This document shows positions 33,556 to 42,996 of a stretch of 64,000 nt of DNA, piece after piece. Each line of letters starts with the position of its first letter. The first letter of the stretch is position 1. The translations under genes and the position numbers were made by a program. The stretch comes from an uncultured Muribaculaceae bacterium (GTDB lineage Bacteria > Bacteroidota > Bacteroidia > Bacteroidales > Muribaculaceae): contig CAJTQU010000004.1 of assembly GCA_910578665.1 (NCBI GenBank), forward strand, positions 62,001-126,000. The letters are read 5' to 3'. The notes beneath the pieces were generated by a model. That model was given only the letters and a program-made list of their open reading frames with translations. It was not told where the DNA came from and did not search any database.

Positions 33556-34824
33556 TTATTTACGCAGTTCGATAGTCTGGCTGCGGTCAGGACCCACACT
33601 GACTATGCAGACAGGCACACCGAGCTCTTTTTCCAGAAAAGCCACATAATCATTAAACTGGGCCGGAAATTCTTCGTGGCTCTTCATAGCTGTCATATCG
33701 GTATTCCAGCCCGGCAGCTCGGTATATACCGGCTCCAGCTCAACTCCCGTAGCGTCAAAAGGAAAGCGTTTGGTTTCCTCGCCATTAACCTTATAAGCGG
33801 TACATGCCTTTATCACGGAAAATCCGTCAAGCACATCGCTCTTCATCATAATCAGCTTGGTGACACCGTTGACCATGACCGCGTATCGGAGCGCAACCAG
33901 GTCTATCCATCCGCAACGACGCTCTCGGCCTGTCACAGCGCCATACTCATGGCCAAGATCACGGAGTTTACGGCCGGTCTCGTCAAAAAGTTCCGTCGGG
34001 AACGGCCCGCTACCCACACGGGTGCAGTAAGCCTTGAAAATACCGTAAACATCGCCTATGCGCGACGGAGCCACGCCGAGACCAGTGCAGGCACCGGCAG
34101 AAACTGTATTAGAAGATGTCACAAACGGATAAGAGCCGAAATCTACATCAAGCATCGTGCCCTGTGCACCTTCGCAAAGCACTTTCTTGCCCTGGCATAG
34201 ATACTCATTTATATCATATTCGGAATCTATAATTGGATATTCTTTCAGATATTCCACCGCCTCGAACCACTGTTTTTCAAGTTCGGCTACATCTGTATCG
34301 CCGTCCAAAGCCTTGAGCATTGAAAGATGGCGTGCCTTGGCAGCGGCATATTTCTCATCAAAATTATGCAACAGGTCTCCCACACGCAGACCGTTGCGCG
34401 AAATCTTGTCGGTATACGTAGGACCGATGCCCTTTCCGGTAGTGCCGATTTTGGCCGCGCCCTTTGCTTTTTCATTGGCGGCATCGAGTTTGCGGTGAGT
34501 GGGAAGTATCAGGTGGGCCTTGCGTGATATGCGCAGCATCTCTTTCAGAGCCACGCCGCTGCTTTCTAGCGCACGGGCCTCTTCGGCGAAGAGCACAGGG
34601 TCAAGTACCACGCCGCCGCCTATTATATTTATATTGTTATTCTGAAATATGCCGGAGGGAATGGAGCGCAGCACATATTTCTTGCCTTCAAACTCCAGGG
34701 TGTGGCCGGCGTTAGGACCGCCCTGGAAGCGGGCCACCACGTCGTAACGGGGGGTCAGCACGTCCACGACCTTACCTTTTCCTTCGTCTCCCCACTGGAG
34801 ACCTAAGAGCACATCTACTTTCAT
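33556..34824 (-). CDS. purA: Adenylosuccinate synthetase
   Basis: A 422-residue GTP-dependent enzyme that joins IMP and aspartate on the way to AMP. Signatures: GLQWGDEGKGKVVDVL at the start, GGPNAGHT, GTTGKGIGPTYTDK and a C-terminal VSVGPDRSQTI. Full length with no damage. It begins 12 bp after the Fur-family gene stops and is followed by DUF1015, so the three likely share a transcript. It uses the same purine pool as RelA. Confidence 0.97.
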   Translation of the reverse strand: MKVDVLLGLQWGDEGKGKVVDVLTPRYDVVARFQGGPNAGHTLEFEGKKYVLRSIPSGIFQNNNINIIGGGVVLDPVLFAEEARALESSGVALKEMLRISRKAHLILPTHRKLDAANEKAKGAAKIGTTGKGIGPTYTDKISRNGLRVGDLLHNFDEKYAAAKARHLSMLKALDGDTDVAELEKQWFEAVEYLKEYPIIDSEYDINEYLCQGKKVLCEGAQGTMLDVDFGSYPFVTSSNTVSAGACTGLGVAPSRIGDVYGIFKAYCTRVGSGPFPTELFDETGRKLRDLGHEYGAVTGRERRCGWIDLVALRYAVMVNGVTKLIMMKSDVLDGFSVIKACTAYKVNGEETKRFPFDATGVELEPVYTELPGWNTDMTAMKSHEEFPAQFNDYVAFLEKELGVPVCIVSVGPDRSQTIELRK

Positions 34825-34836
34825 TTTTTCATAATG

Positions 34837-35307
34837 TTAGTTTGTGGTATCAGCGTCCCCCGCCCTCAGCCTGGCCGCGCAGCCGGAACAGACACCGTAA
34901 ATATAGGCCGAGAGATAGGCCGGGGCAAACCCTTCATAACGGCAGGGCGCGAGCAGCGATGCTGTCTCGGCCGCCGCCTCCTCTTCGCGTATGGCTCCGC
35001 AACGCGTGCATATCAGATGCAGATGGCTTGTGCCGGCTGTTTCATAAGTGGCCTCCGAACCAAACTGGTGACGCCTCAGCACACCGCAGTCTTCAAGCAG
35101 CGAGACAGTGTTATAGACCGTGGCACGGCTGACATGGTAGCCTATCTTCTCCAGCCCGGAGCGCAGCGCGTCTACACCGAAATGCCCGTGCAGCTGCCAC
35201 GCCATTTTGAGTATGGCAAAACGCTCCGGCGTCTTGCGCAGCCTCTTGTGCTCAAGCCACCGGTTGAATGTCTTCACGGCACGTATGTAACTCTCCTGAC
35301 GGGTCAT
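34837..35307 (-). CDS. Fur family metalloregulator
   Basis: A 156-residue protein started at the ATG at 35307-35305 (MTRQESYIRAVKTF). The winged helix shows RKTPERFAILKMAW and YHVSRATVYNTVSLLEDCGV, the Fur recognition helix; HLHLICTRCG and a C-terminal VCSGCA supply the structural zinc cysteines. Metal specificity (Fe, Zn or peroxide sensing) cannot be assigned. Its place upstream of purA by 12 bp is unusual for a Fur protein and matches arrangements seen in Bacteroidetes. Confidence 0.9.
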   Translation of the reverse strand: MTRQESYIRAVKTFNRWLEHKRLRKTPERFAILKMAWQLHGHFGVDALRSGLEKIGYHVSRATVYNTVSLLEDCGVLRRHQFGSEATYETAGTSHLHLICTRCGAIREEEAAAETASLLAPCRYEGFAPAYLSAYIYGVCSGCAARLRAGDADTTN

Positions 35308-35331
35308 GGGCACGCCTTTCTCTTGGCGGTG

Positions 35332-35339
35332 CAAATTTA
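35332..35339 (-). promoter_or_regulatory. Possible -7 element of the Fur-family gene
   Basis: On the minus strand TAAATTTG lies about 25 nt before the ATG. A TTTG at the -33 position is not evident. Confidence 0.35.
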
Positions 35340-35401
35340 GCTAAAATTTTCGGGATAAGGCATAAGCCGGCTCAAAATTTATACGCCCGATGCGCAGGCC
35401 G

Positions 35402-35433
35402 TTTGGCCGGCATGGTATTTTTCACTAAATTTG
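35402..35433 (+). promoter_or_regulatory. Promoter of the thioesterase-dprA unit
   Basis: TTTG (35402-35405), a 20-nt spacer and TAAATTTG (35426-35433), about 30 nt before the ATG. Confidence 0.7.
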
Positions 35434-35462
35434 TACGATTAAAAACTACAGCCGCATAAATC

Positions 35463-35882
35463 ATGCCTATTCTTAAGGACAATAAAAAATACTGCTTCGC
35501 CATGGAAATGGTGGTGCGCGACTACGAGATAGACTCGCAGGGTATAGTAAATAACGCAGTATACCTGCATTATATGGAGCACACACGCCACACGTTCTGC
35601 GGCGAAGCCGGCACCTCGTTCGGCGAATTGCAGAGACGGGGCATAGACCCGGTAGTGCGTAAAATAGAGGTAGAATACCTTAATTCGCTCCGTGTGGGCG
35701 ACCGCTTCATATCATGCCTCAAAGTCGAGCGCAAAGGGGCCAGGTTCATATTCCGGCAAGACATAATTTTCCCAAACGGAGAATATGCGGCGCGCGGAGT
35801 GGTGACAGTGGTCAGTGTCAAAAACGGACATCTCAGCCGTGGCGAAGAGTTAGCAGCGCTTTTCGGTGAATATATGAAATGA
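35463..35882 (+). CDS. Hot-dog fold acyl-CoA thioesterase (4HBT/YbgC-like)
   Basis: A 139-residue protein with the 4HBT pattern VVRDYEIDSQGIVNNAVYLHYMEHTRH, the Asp and Asn-containing active region of YbgC/FadM-type thioesterases, followed by RVGDRFISCLKVERKGARF. It should hydrolyse acyl-CoA or acyl-ACP in the cytoplasm; chain length is unknown. Its TGA overlaps the dprA ATG (ATGA), so the two are coupled. Confidence 0.9.
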   Translation: MPILKDNKKYCFAMEMVVRDYEIDSQGIVNNAVYLHYMEHTRHTFCGEAGTSFGELQRRGIDPVVRKIEVEYLNSLRVGDRFISCLKVERKGARFIFRQDIIFPNGEYAARGVVTVVSVKNGHLSRGEELAALFGEYMK

Positions 35883-36991
35883 CCTCCGAACAGACTATAG
35901 ACAAAATAGCCCTTGCTGCATTGCGCGGCATCGCGGCCGGACCGTTGCTTGAATGCGTGCGGACAGTAGGCTTGCATGACTTTATGAGGATGCCGGCCGA
36001 AGACTGCGTGAGAATCACGGGCGGCGGCCAGGGGATGTATAAATGCCTCGCCACGCGCCAGGAGGCCCTTGACGAGGCACGCGCCGAATACTACTTTGCA
36101 CGCAGCCACGGGATAAGCTGCATAAGCATTCTTGACGAAGACTATCCGTCCAGGCTCAGAGACTGCGACAGGCCTCCGCTAATGCTGTTCAAACTGGGAG
36201 AAGCCGACCTTGACGCCGCACGCTCACTGTCGGCAGTAGGCACACGCAGGGCATCGCCATACGGTGTGTCGCAAACACATAAGATCATAAAAGAACTGCA
36301 GCCATGCAGCCCCGTGACCATAGTAAGCGGTCTGGCCTACGGCATTGATGCCGAAGCACATGCCGCCGCGCTCGAGACACAGATGCCGACCGTGGCCGTG
36401 GTGGCCCACGGACTAGGCATGGTTTATCCTGCCACACACCGCGATCTGGCACGCCGCATAATAGAAAACCGGGGCGCCATAGTCACCGAATACCTGCACG
36501 GCATGAAGCCGTTTCGCGGCAACTTCCTGGAGCGCAACCGCATAGTGGCGGCCCTGGGCGATGTGACGCTTGTGATCGAAAGTCCTTTAAAAGGAGGAGC
36601 CATGAGTACGGCCGCCCAGGCTTATTCTTACGGACGCATAGTCACAGCCCTGCCCGGACGCGTTTCTGATACCGCGTCACAAGGCTGTAACGCATTAATC
36701 GCGTCGGGCAGGGCCGAAATATTCACAAGTGTGGGAGAATTAATCAGGCAGGCCGGCTGGGAACAGCAGGAACAAAACGCACTACCGAAACAAGGCAACT
36801 TATTTGAAGCACTTGACGGAGACGCACGCCGTGTGGCCGAATTCCTGGCCGGAAATACCGACCCGGTCCACATGGACACACTGGTGTCGCATACCGGCAT
36901 ACCTGTCTCACAGCTTATGGCCGTGATTGGCGAGATGGAGTTTGACGGCCTGGTCGTCCGCTACCCCGGCAACCGCTTCGCCATTCTCTGA
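35879..36991 (+). CDS. dprA: DNA processing protein DprA
   Basis: A 370-residue protein. An N-terminal SAM-like/HhH region (MTSEQTIDKIALAALRGI) precedes the Rossmann-like DprA core: LSAVGTRRASPYG, VSGLAYGIDAEAHAAAL, NRGAIVTEYLHG, RNRIVAALGDVTLVIES and GGAMSTAAQAYSYGR. The winged-helix end is DTLVSHTGIPVSQLMAVIGEME. DprA loads RecA on incoming single strands during transformation. It is coupled to the thioesterase and abuts the convergent phosphorylase with no gap. Confidence 0.95.
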   Translation: MTSEQTIDKIALAALRGIAAGPLLECVRTVGLHDFMRMPAEDCVRITGGGQGMYKCLATRQEALDEARAEYYFARSHGISCISILDEDYPSRLRDCDRPPLMLFKLGEADLDAARSLSAVGTRRASPYGVSQTHKIIKELQPCSPVTIVSGLAYGIDAEAHAAALETQMPTVAVVAHGLGMVYPATHRDLARRIIENRGAIVTEYLHGMKPFRGNFLERNRIVAALGDVTLVIESPLKGGAMSTAAQAYSYGRIVTALPGRVSDTASQGCNALIASGRAEIFTSVGELIRQAGWEQQEQNALPKQGNLFEALDGDARRVAEFLAGNTDPVHMDTLVSHTGIPVSQLMAVIGEMEFDGLVVRYPGNRFAIL

Positions 36992-37867
36992 TCAGATACG
37001 GTCAAGCACAGCCTGCACAAGTCCGTTGACAGCCGGTTTGTAATCGGTGTTGGCCTTGGTAAGCCTGCGTTCTGCTATGATACAGCAGGTTGTGACAGCC
37101 TTGTGCCCGAGCAGGCGCGCCAGGCCCTGCAGACACGCGCTCTCCATCTCAAAATTAGTTATGGGACGTCCTTCGTAACGGAACGACTCGATCTTGCCAT
37201 TAAGATCAGGATCCGCCAGCGGCACGCGTATCATGCGTCCCTGGGGAGCATAAAATCCTACGGCAGCCATAGTAAATCCTCGTACCATGTCCGAACCGGC
37301 AATACGGTCGGCCAGCTCGCAGTCGGCATCGACCACATACGGCGCCGCCCACGAACGCATCCAGCCCGTATGACGCACCAGTTTGTCTTCAAACAAAAGG
37401 TCGCACACCACATTGCGGCCGGCATAATAGTTGAGTATGCCGTCGGTGCCGATAGCCTTGTCGGCCACCACATACGAGCCGGCGTGCAAATCCTCCTGCA
37501 GAGATCCCGAAGTACCGACGCGCACCATGGTAAGAGTGCGGTGCTCGGGTTTGACCATACGGGTCTTAAAATCTATATTGGCCAGGGCATCCAGCTCTGT
37601 CACCACTATCTCCATGTTGTCAGAACCGATACCGTGCGATATGCACATCAGCGGTTTGCCCTGATAAGTACCGCCTATAGCATGGAACTCCCTAGAGGTT
37701 ACCGAATAATCTATTGTATCAAAATATGATGCCACCATGTCCACACGTCCGGGGTCGCCCACAAGTATAACCTTGTCGCGCAACTGGTCGGGGGTGAGAT
37801 GGATATGAAACGCGCTTCCGTCCGCATTGATTATAAGTTCGGAAGGAGGAATTACTCTGTTTGTCAT
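36992..37867 (-). CDS. Nucleoside phosphorylase, uridine phosphorylase-like
   Basis: A 291-residue NP-I family enzyme: VILVGDPGRVDMVASYF binds phosphate, SHGIGSDNMEIVVTEL and MVRVGTSGSLQED form the core, and NFEMESACLQGLARL is the ribose-binding end. The pattern fits uridine phosphorylase of the Bacteroidetes type better than purine nucleoside phosphorylase. Role: salvage, splitting a nucleoside with phosphate into base and sugar-1-phosphate. Its last base directly adjoins the last base of dprA. Confidence 0.88.
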   Translation of the reverse strand: MTNRVIPPSELIINADGSAFHIHLTPDQLRDKVILVGDPGRVDMVASYFDTIDYSVTSREFHAIGGTYQGKPLMCISHGIGSDNMEIVVTELDALANIDFKTRMVKPEHRTLTMVRVGTSGSLQEDLHAGSYVVADKAIGTDGILNYYAGRNVVCDLLFEDKLVRHTGWMRSWAAPYVVDADCELADRIAGSDMVRGFTMAAVGFYAPQGRMIRVPLADPDLNGKIESFRYEGRPITNFEMESACLQGLARLLGHKAVTTCCIIAERRLTKANTDYKPAVNGLVQAVLDRI

Positions 37868-37921
37868 AAACGTTAGATTTTAAACCTGTATTTTATATAG
37901 AACGCACTGCACGGCCAAAAG

Positions 37922-37952
37922 TTGGGCATCTGCGATTTTTTCACTAATTTTG
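37922..37952 (+). promoter_or_regulatory. Promoter of the YbiT-like ABC-F gene
   Basis: TTG (37922-37924), a 20-nt spacer and TAATTTTG (37945-37952). Confidence 0.65.
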
Positions 37953-37977
37953 CACTCTAAAACTCAGACAAAACCAG

Positions 37978-39603
37978 ATGATTCAGACCAATAACCTCAG
38001 TATCCAGTTTGGCAAGCGCGTGCTTTTCCAAGACATGAACCTCACATTCAACCGCGGCAACTGCTACGGTATAATAGGGGCTAACGGCGCAGGCAAATCC
38101 ACCCTGATGCGCATGCTCTCGGGACAGCTGACGCCCACATCGGGCACTGTGACCATGGGACCGGGCGAACGCCTTTCCGTACTGGAACAGGACCACTTTA
38201 AATTTGACGACTGCACAGTCATGGAGACAGTGCTGCGCGGACACACCTCTCTGTGGGAAATAATGCAGGAGAAAGACGCCATCTACGCAAAAGAAGACTT
38301 CAGCGATGCCGACGGCATACGCGCCGCCGAGCTTGAAGAAAAATTTGCAGAGATGGAAGGCTGGAATGCCGAAAGCGACGCTGCCGCCCTGCTCTCAGGC
38401 CTCGGCATAAAGGAAGACCGCCACTATATGCTCATGCGCGATGTGAGCGCTAATGAAAAGGTGCGCGTGCTGCTAGCCAAAGCGCTGTTCGGCAATCCCG
38501 ACAACCTGCTGCTGGACGAGCCTACCAACGACCTTGACCTTGATACTGTGGCATGGCTTGAGAATTATCTCGCAAACTGCGAAAATACCGTGCTGGTCGT
38601 AAGCCACGACCGCCACTTCCTCGACGCAGTGAGCACGCACACCCTTGACATAGACTATAACAAGGTAAGCCTTTTTGCCGGCAACTACAGTTTCTGGTAC
38701 CAGTCCAGCCAGCTGGCATTGCGCCAGCAGCAGGCGGCCAATAAGAAAGCCGAGGAAAAACGAAAAGAACTGCTCGAATTTATCCGACGCTTCTCGGCCA
38801 ACGTGGCCAAATCCAAGCAGACCACTTCGCGCAAAAAGATGCTCGAGAAACTCAATATCGAAGAGATACAGCCTTCGACACGACGCTATCCCGGTATCAT
38901 ATTCACACCATCGAGAGAGGTTGGCAACAAGATTCTAGAGGTAAAAGGACTGAAAGCATCCATAGACGGCGAAGTGCTCTTCTCCGATGTAAATTTCCAA
39001 ATAGAGAAAGGCGACAAAGTGGCTTTTCTGTCACGCGACCCACGTGCCATGACAGCCCTTTTTGAGATAATCATGGGCAACCGCCAGGCTGATACCGGCG
39101 ACTTCTCCTGGGGACAGACCATTACCAACGCATACCTGCCGCTGGACAACAGTAAGTTTTTTGAATCTGACCTGAATCTGGTTGACTGGCTATGCCAATA
39201 TTCATCTGATTCGTCTGAAATATACCTTAAAGGGTTCCTTGGCAAAATGCTTTTCTCAGGCGAAGAGGTGCTTAAAAAAGCATCCGTACTGTCCGGAGGT
39301 GAAAAGATACGCTGCATGATCGCAAAGATGATGCTCACCGATGCCAACACACTGGTGCTGGACTCTCCCACCAACCACCTTGATCTGGAATCGATACAGG
39401 CATTCAACAACACGCTCCAAAACTTCAAAGGTGTAATACTCATGTCAAGCCATGACCATGAGTTCATCCAGACTGTGTGCAACCGCATAATAGAGCTGAC
39501 GCCCGGCGGCATCATAGACAAAATGATGGACTATGATGATTATATAACCGATGAAAAAGTAGCTGCCGCACGCGAACGCCTATATCCGTCTGCAAACGTA
39601 TAA
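37978..39603 (+). CDS. ABC-F ATPase (YbiT-like), second ATP site degenerate
   Basis: A 541-residue protein with two ABC domains. Domain 1: Walker A GIIGANGAGKST (31-42), signature-like DVSANEKVRVLL and intact LLLDEPTNDLD. Domain 2: an intact signature VLSGGEKIR (438-446), but the Walker A position reads LSRDPRAMT (351-359), without the Gly-Lys-Ser/Thr, and Walker B reads LVLDSPTNHLD, with Ser463 where the catalytic Glu should be. One site therefore probably cannot hydrolyse ATP. This seems shared by Bacteroidetes YbiT relatives (from memory). ABC-F proteins act on ribosomes in the cytoplasm. It is followed by the Dabb gene. Confidence 0.9.
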   Translation: MIQTNNLSIQFGKRVLFQDMNLTFNRGNCYGIIGANGAGKSTLMRMLSGQLTPTSGTVTMGPGERLSVLEQDHFKFDDCTVMETVLRGHTSLWEIMQEKDAIYAKEDFSDADGIRAAELEEKFAEMEGWNAESDAAALLSGLGIKEDRHYMLMRDVSANEKVRVLLAKALFGNPDNLLLDEPTNDLDLDTVAWLENYLANCENTVLVVSHDRHFLDAVSTHTLDIDYNKVSLFAGNYSFWYQSSQLALRQQQAANKKAEEKRKELLEFIRRFSANVAKSKQTTSRKKMLEKLNIEEIQPSTRRYPGIIFTPSREVGNKILEVKGLKASIDGEVLFSDVNFQIEKGDKVAFLSRDPRAMTALFEIIMGNRQADTGDFSWGQTITNAYLPLDNSKFFESDLNLVDWLCQYSSDSSEIYLKGFLGKMLFSGEEVLKKASVLSGGEKIRCMIAKMMLTDANTLVLDSPTNHLDLESIQAFNNTLQNFKGVILMSSHDHEFIQTVCNRIIELTPGGIIDKMMDYDDYITDEKVAAARERLYPSANV

Positions 39604-39617
39604 CTTCCAATCACACA

Positions 39618-39911
39618 ATGGTAAAACATATAGTTACATTCAAACTTAAAGGCACCCCGGAGGAACGCCTCCGTTATGCCGGCGATTTTCGTGACGCGCT
39701 CATGGCCCTGCCCGAAGAGGTACCCGTCCTGCGCGCCATAGAGGTAGGCATCAATGCAAATCCGGATGAAGACTGGGACCTTGTACTCACTGCCACAGTA
39801 GACACTATGGCCGATGTGGCCGCTTATGCATCCCATCCGGCACATGTGGCCGCAGCAGCGATAATAGCCGATGTAAAACATTCCCGTGCCTGTGTAGACT
39901 ACGAAGTATAA
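39618..39911 (+). CDS. Dabb (stress-responsive A/B barrel) domain protein
   Basis: A 97-residue protein of the dimeric alpha/beta-barrel Dabb family: MVKHIVTFKLKG at the start, RAIEVGINANPDEDWDLVL in the middle and AAYASHPAHVAAAAII near the end. The family adopts a ferredoxin-like dimer fold and has diverse, mostly unknown functions. It starts 14 bp after the ABC-F stop and ends at a strong terminator, so the two are one unit. Confidence 0.9.
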   Translation: MVKHIVTFKLKGTPEERLRYAGDFRDALMALPEEVPVLRAIEVGINANPDEDWDLVLTATVDTMADVAAYASHPAHVAAAAIIADVKHSRACVDYEV

Positions 39912-39951
39912 TACAGTCCTTAAGGGAGAGTAATCTCAACCATGCATACTG

Positions 39952-39992
39952 AAATAAACCCTAAAAGTCTGAACGACTTTTAGGGTTTATTA
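39952..39992. terminator. Bidirectional terminator
   Basis: A perfect 17-bp stem, AATAAACCCTAAAAGTC (39953-39969) with GACTTTTAGGGTTTATT (39975-39991) and a 5-nt loop, between two converging genes. Confidence 0.9.
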
Positions 39993-40038
39993 TTTCAAAC
40001 CTGCATCTTTGCAGGCCGGAGTTTGTCAGTGACTATCC

Positions 40039-42930
40039 TTATTTCAAGAATTTGATAGTTTTACCGCCGCTGACAGCCACATACAAGCCCTTAGGCAGAC
40101 CGGATACCGAGAGAACGCCCTCTTCAGAAGATGCGACAAGATGTCCGGCGGTATTGTATACCCTGACAGCTGCACAAGCATTCACAACCTGTGCCGCGAC
40201 ATCATAATTCGGAGCAGTGTCAGAAGCGATACTGTCAGCACTGCCACTAATTTCACGCATCATGCCGTTAATCCAGATCACACCGTCAGCATCGGCGTCA
40301 GCCTCATTAATAACATAATTTGACGGTATGACAGCGGTAGGCCAGCCTTTCATAAGGCAGAAGCCGGCCACTTCGTATTTCTCAGCAATCTCGGCATCAT
40401 TAACAGCAATTTGGAGTTTAACTGTCTCGCCGGCAATACCGGTAGTTTCACGGGCATAACTTCCGTCACCCAACTCAAATACCACATTGCCCATAGCGCT
40501 TGTAGTAGTCTGCGACACGTTGCCGTCAGCATCTACAAGCCATGCCGTAGAACCTCTAAGAACGAACAGTTTCACGTTCTCATCAACCTTGAAGACACCT
40601 TTGAACAGAATGAAATTTTCCTTAACATCTTCCTCGGTAAACGTATAAGTATTATCCGGCATAGTGATACCGTCAGCAGCCATTGTGAGAGAATAGAATT
40701 TCTCTATATGGTCGAATACATAGCCTACTTCCGGCTCAACGACAAACTTGACAGTCTGTCCAGCTTCAGGCCTGATATTCTGCACCTTTTGTCCGTCCAC
40801 TTCAAAATATACATTACCACATACAATATATTTTGCATCATCATAAGTGGCCTGGCAATATGCCTGGCACGGAGTGTGTACCAGCGCGTCTATAGTCGTA
40901 CGTCCTGTAATCTTGACATAGGCTATACGTCCCTCGCTATCAGGCTCAACAGCCACATCAGCTCCGTTCACCCTGACATACTTGAATTCACTCTGCGTAT
41001 CACTGCAGTATACACGCACATAGTTTCCTATAAGCACTTCGTTCACACTGCCATTAGTAAGCTTCTTGACAAATTTATATGCCTTTTCATCTTCGTTATA
41101 GGTCATTTCCCAGAAAGTCACCAATTCTCCGTTAGGCACCACTATGGCATTGCCCTCAGATGGTTCGGTCTCTTTCATCACCACATCAATTGTAGCGCTG
41201 GTTATATCGGCCGAAGCAACTGTGACTTCATACACGCCTTTGGCAATGTTGGAGATAACGATACCCTTTGTCTCGGAGCTTACATTCTCTAGCACATAGC
41301 CACCTTTGGCAGACAGCGTCATGGTGGTATACGACTTAACGGTCATCGGAGAAGACAAGGCAATCTGGTCTACTCCCACTGTGGCCTGCAACCAGTCCAG
41401 ATCAGCACCATCATTCATGTTGAAGCTCATGGACATGTCTATAGGAGACTTACGGGACATGATTTCCACCCAGTCGCCCTCTTCGGCCTCTACCATATAT
41501 AATCCGCTTGCACCTACGGCCACTTCATCGCCATTCACACTCACCGACACCATCTGGTTGCCCGCGGTGGCACTTATGGCAAGTGCGTTTTTAATGTCTG
41601 CCAGCGCAAATTCATTCTTGCCGTCAGCCAGACTGAGATTATCGCCGCGGCCGCCTTCCTGCTGTACTTTCACACGCGAAGCTTTGTCCACGTTAAGCAC
41701 CACGCCGTTCACATTACGAGTGCCGTATACCGCGATTTTGGCAGGATTGGCACCGTCAGCACCTGGAACAATGCGGAAATTAGACATCATATCCGTAATC
41801 GCTCCGTTTGAATTGACAAGATAAGAAAGTTGTGTGCCGGGACGTGCCGATACATACACGAGTTCGCCCTGGTTGCCCTTAATAATCTGCGACATGCCTG
41901 TCACATCAAGTACTGTGCCGTCAGAAGTCTTGAAGAAATAAGCATCCAGAGGAGCGTTACCTGCCGCGGCCTCAATCACAAAATCAGTTGACGGACCCTG
42001 GGTCGTGACTACGAAATCGTCACCGTTCTCAACCTCGAATATCCATCCGCCGGTACCGTCCCAGCCTATGGGCTTCTGTACCTCGCCGTTTTTGAGTATC
42101 TGAACAATCTTACCGCCTGCGGCAATAAACTCAAGAGGATTCTCCGAAGCCATGCATGCAAACTCATTCTTCATATTGTCATATACAGTGAGATAGCGCC
42201 ATTCGCCGGCACGCTGGTTTTCAAGATAGCAGCTCACATTAGCTGCCCAGTCCACAGTCACAGAAAACCTGATAGCATCGTCACGCAGCTTCATGTTGAC
42301 ATTCACTATGTAATAATCAGGCACAGTGTTGACAAATACAAACGAACCGTCTTCTTCAAAAGTTCCCTCAAGATCCCCCCTATTGGGCACTGAGGCTACA
42401 GTGATGCTATAAGCAGCATCAGGTGTGATCTTAACGCTTGCTTTCTCAGGTATAATACTGAAATTGGCAGCATCTTTTTCAGGCACCACCCACTGCCCGT
42501 CTTTTAAATAAGTAACGTTGAACGGACTGCCGGTCACACCCTCTCCGGATGCCCTGAAATTCATGGTAATGTCCTTGACAATGTCAGAACCGCCACCCTC
42601 GCCGGTAGTCTCGATATCAATCTTGACACTGACATTGTAAAAACGCACGGTGTATTCACCGGCCACCGGCGACAGAGTCTCGCTCTCATTCTTAACCACA
42701 CTGGTGATTTCTGCGCCCTGAGCCGCCTTTATAAGCAAAGGCGAGTCATCGGCATCGCTGAGATCTAACACGTTGATACCGTCTACCAAATCCAGCGTCT
42801 TCCCATAACCGCTGTTAGTAGAGACTATTACATTTGCAGCCTTGTCCACATTTATGATAACGTTTGTGGCCTGCATGGTAAAAATCCCCACCAACGTCAT
42901 GAGAAACGAAAGTAGAAAATGCTTTTTCAT
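40039..42930 (-). CDS. Large secreted repeat protein with T9SS-type tail
   Basis: A 963-residue protein with a signal peptide (about 1-21, ending FTMQA). It is built almost entirely of beta-rich segments. Three diverged copies of one module begin near 22 (NVIINVDKAANVIVST), 222 (FSVTVDWAANVSCYLE) and 408 (NGVVLNVDKASRVKVQ), each running to a K/D-N-E or DG-x-N turn and an xxIxAxxGxxIxSV strand. The last 55 residues (VRVYNTAGHLVASS, LSVSGLPKGLYVAVSG) are a T9SS type A sorting domain. No catalytic motif is seen. It is probably a cell-surface structural or binding protein, located downstream of the M6 protease on the same strand. Confidence 0.8.
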   Translation of the reverse strand: MKKHFLLSFLMTLVGIFTMQATNVIINVDKAANVIVSTNSGYGKTLDLVDGINVLDLSDADDSPLLIKAAQGAEITSVVKNESETLSPVAGEYTVRFYNVSVKIDIETTGEGGGSDIVKDITMNFRASGEGVTGSPFNVTYLKDGQWVVPEKDAANFSIIPEKASVKITPDAAYSITVASVPNRGDLEGTFEEDGSFVFVNTVPDYYIVNVNMKLRDDAIRFSVTVDWAANVSCYLENQRAGEWRYLTVYDNMKNEFACMASENPLEFIAAGGKIVQILKNGEVQKPIGWDGTGGWIFEVENGDDFVVTTQGPSTDFVIEAAAGNAPLDAYFFKTSDGTVLDVTGMSQIIKGNQGELVYVSARPGTQLSYLVNSNGAITDMMSNFRIVPGADGANPAKIAVYGTRNVNGVVLNVDKASRVKVQQEGGRGDNLSLADGKNEFALADIKNALAISATAGNQMVSVSVNGDEVAVGASGLYMVEAEEGDWVEIMSRKSPIDMSMSFNMNDGADLDWLQATVGVDQIALSSPMTVKSYTTMTLSAKGGYVLENVSSETKGIVISNIAKGVYEVTVASADITSATIDVVMKETEPSEGNAIVVPNGELVTFWEMTYNEDEKAYKFVKKLTNGSVNEVLIGNYVRVYCSDTQSEFKYVRVNGADVAVEPDSEGRIAYVKITGRTTIDALVHTPCQAYCQATYDDAKYIVCGNVYFEVDGQKVQNIRPEAGQTVKFVVEPEVGYVFDHIEKFYSLTMAADGITMPDNTYTFTEEDVKENFILFKGVFKVDENVKLFVLRGSTAWLVDADGNVSQTTTSAMGNVVFELGDGSYARETTGIAGETVKLQIAVNDAEIAEKYEVAGFCLMKGWPTAVIPSNYVINEADADADGVIWINGMMREISGSADSIASDTAPNYDVAAQVVNACAAVRVYNTAGHLVASSEEGVLSVSGLPKGLYVAVSGGKTIKFLK

Positions 42931-42996
42931 GCTAAAAACTATTAATAATGATTTATAAAAAGTGATTGAATTGTTTCATTACCCACGACAGCAGCG

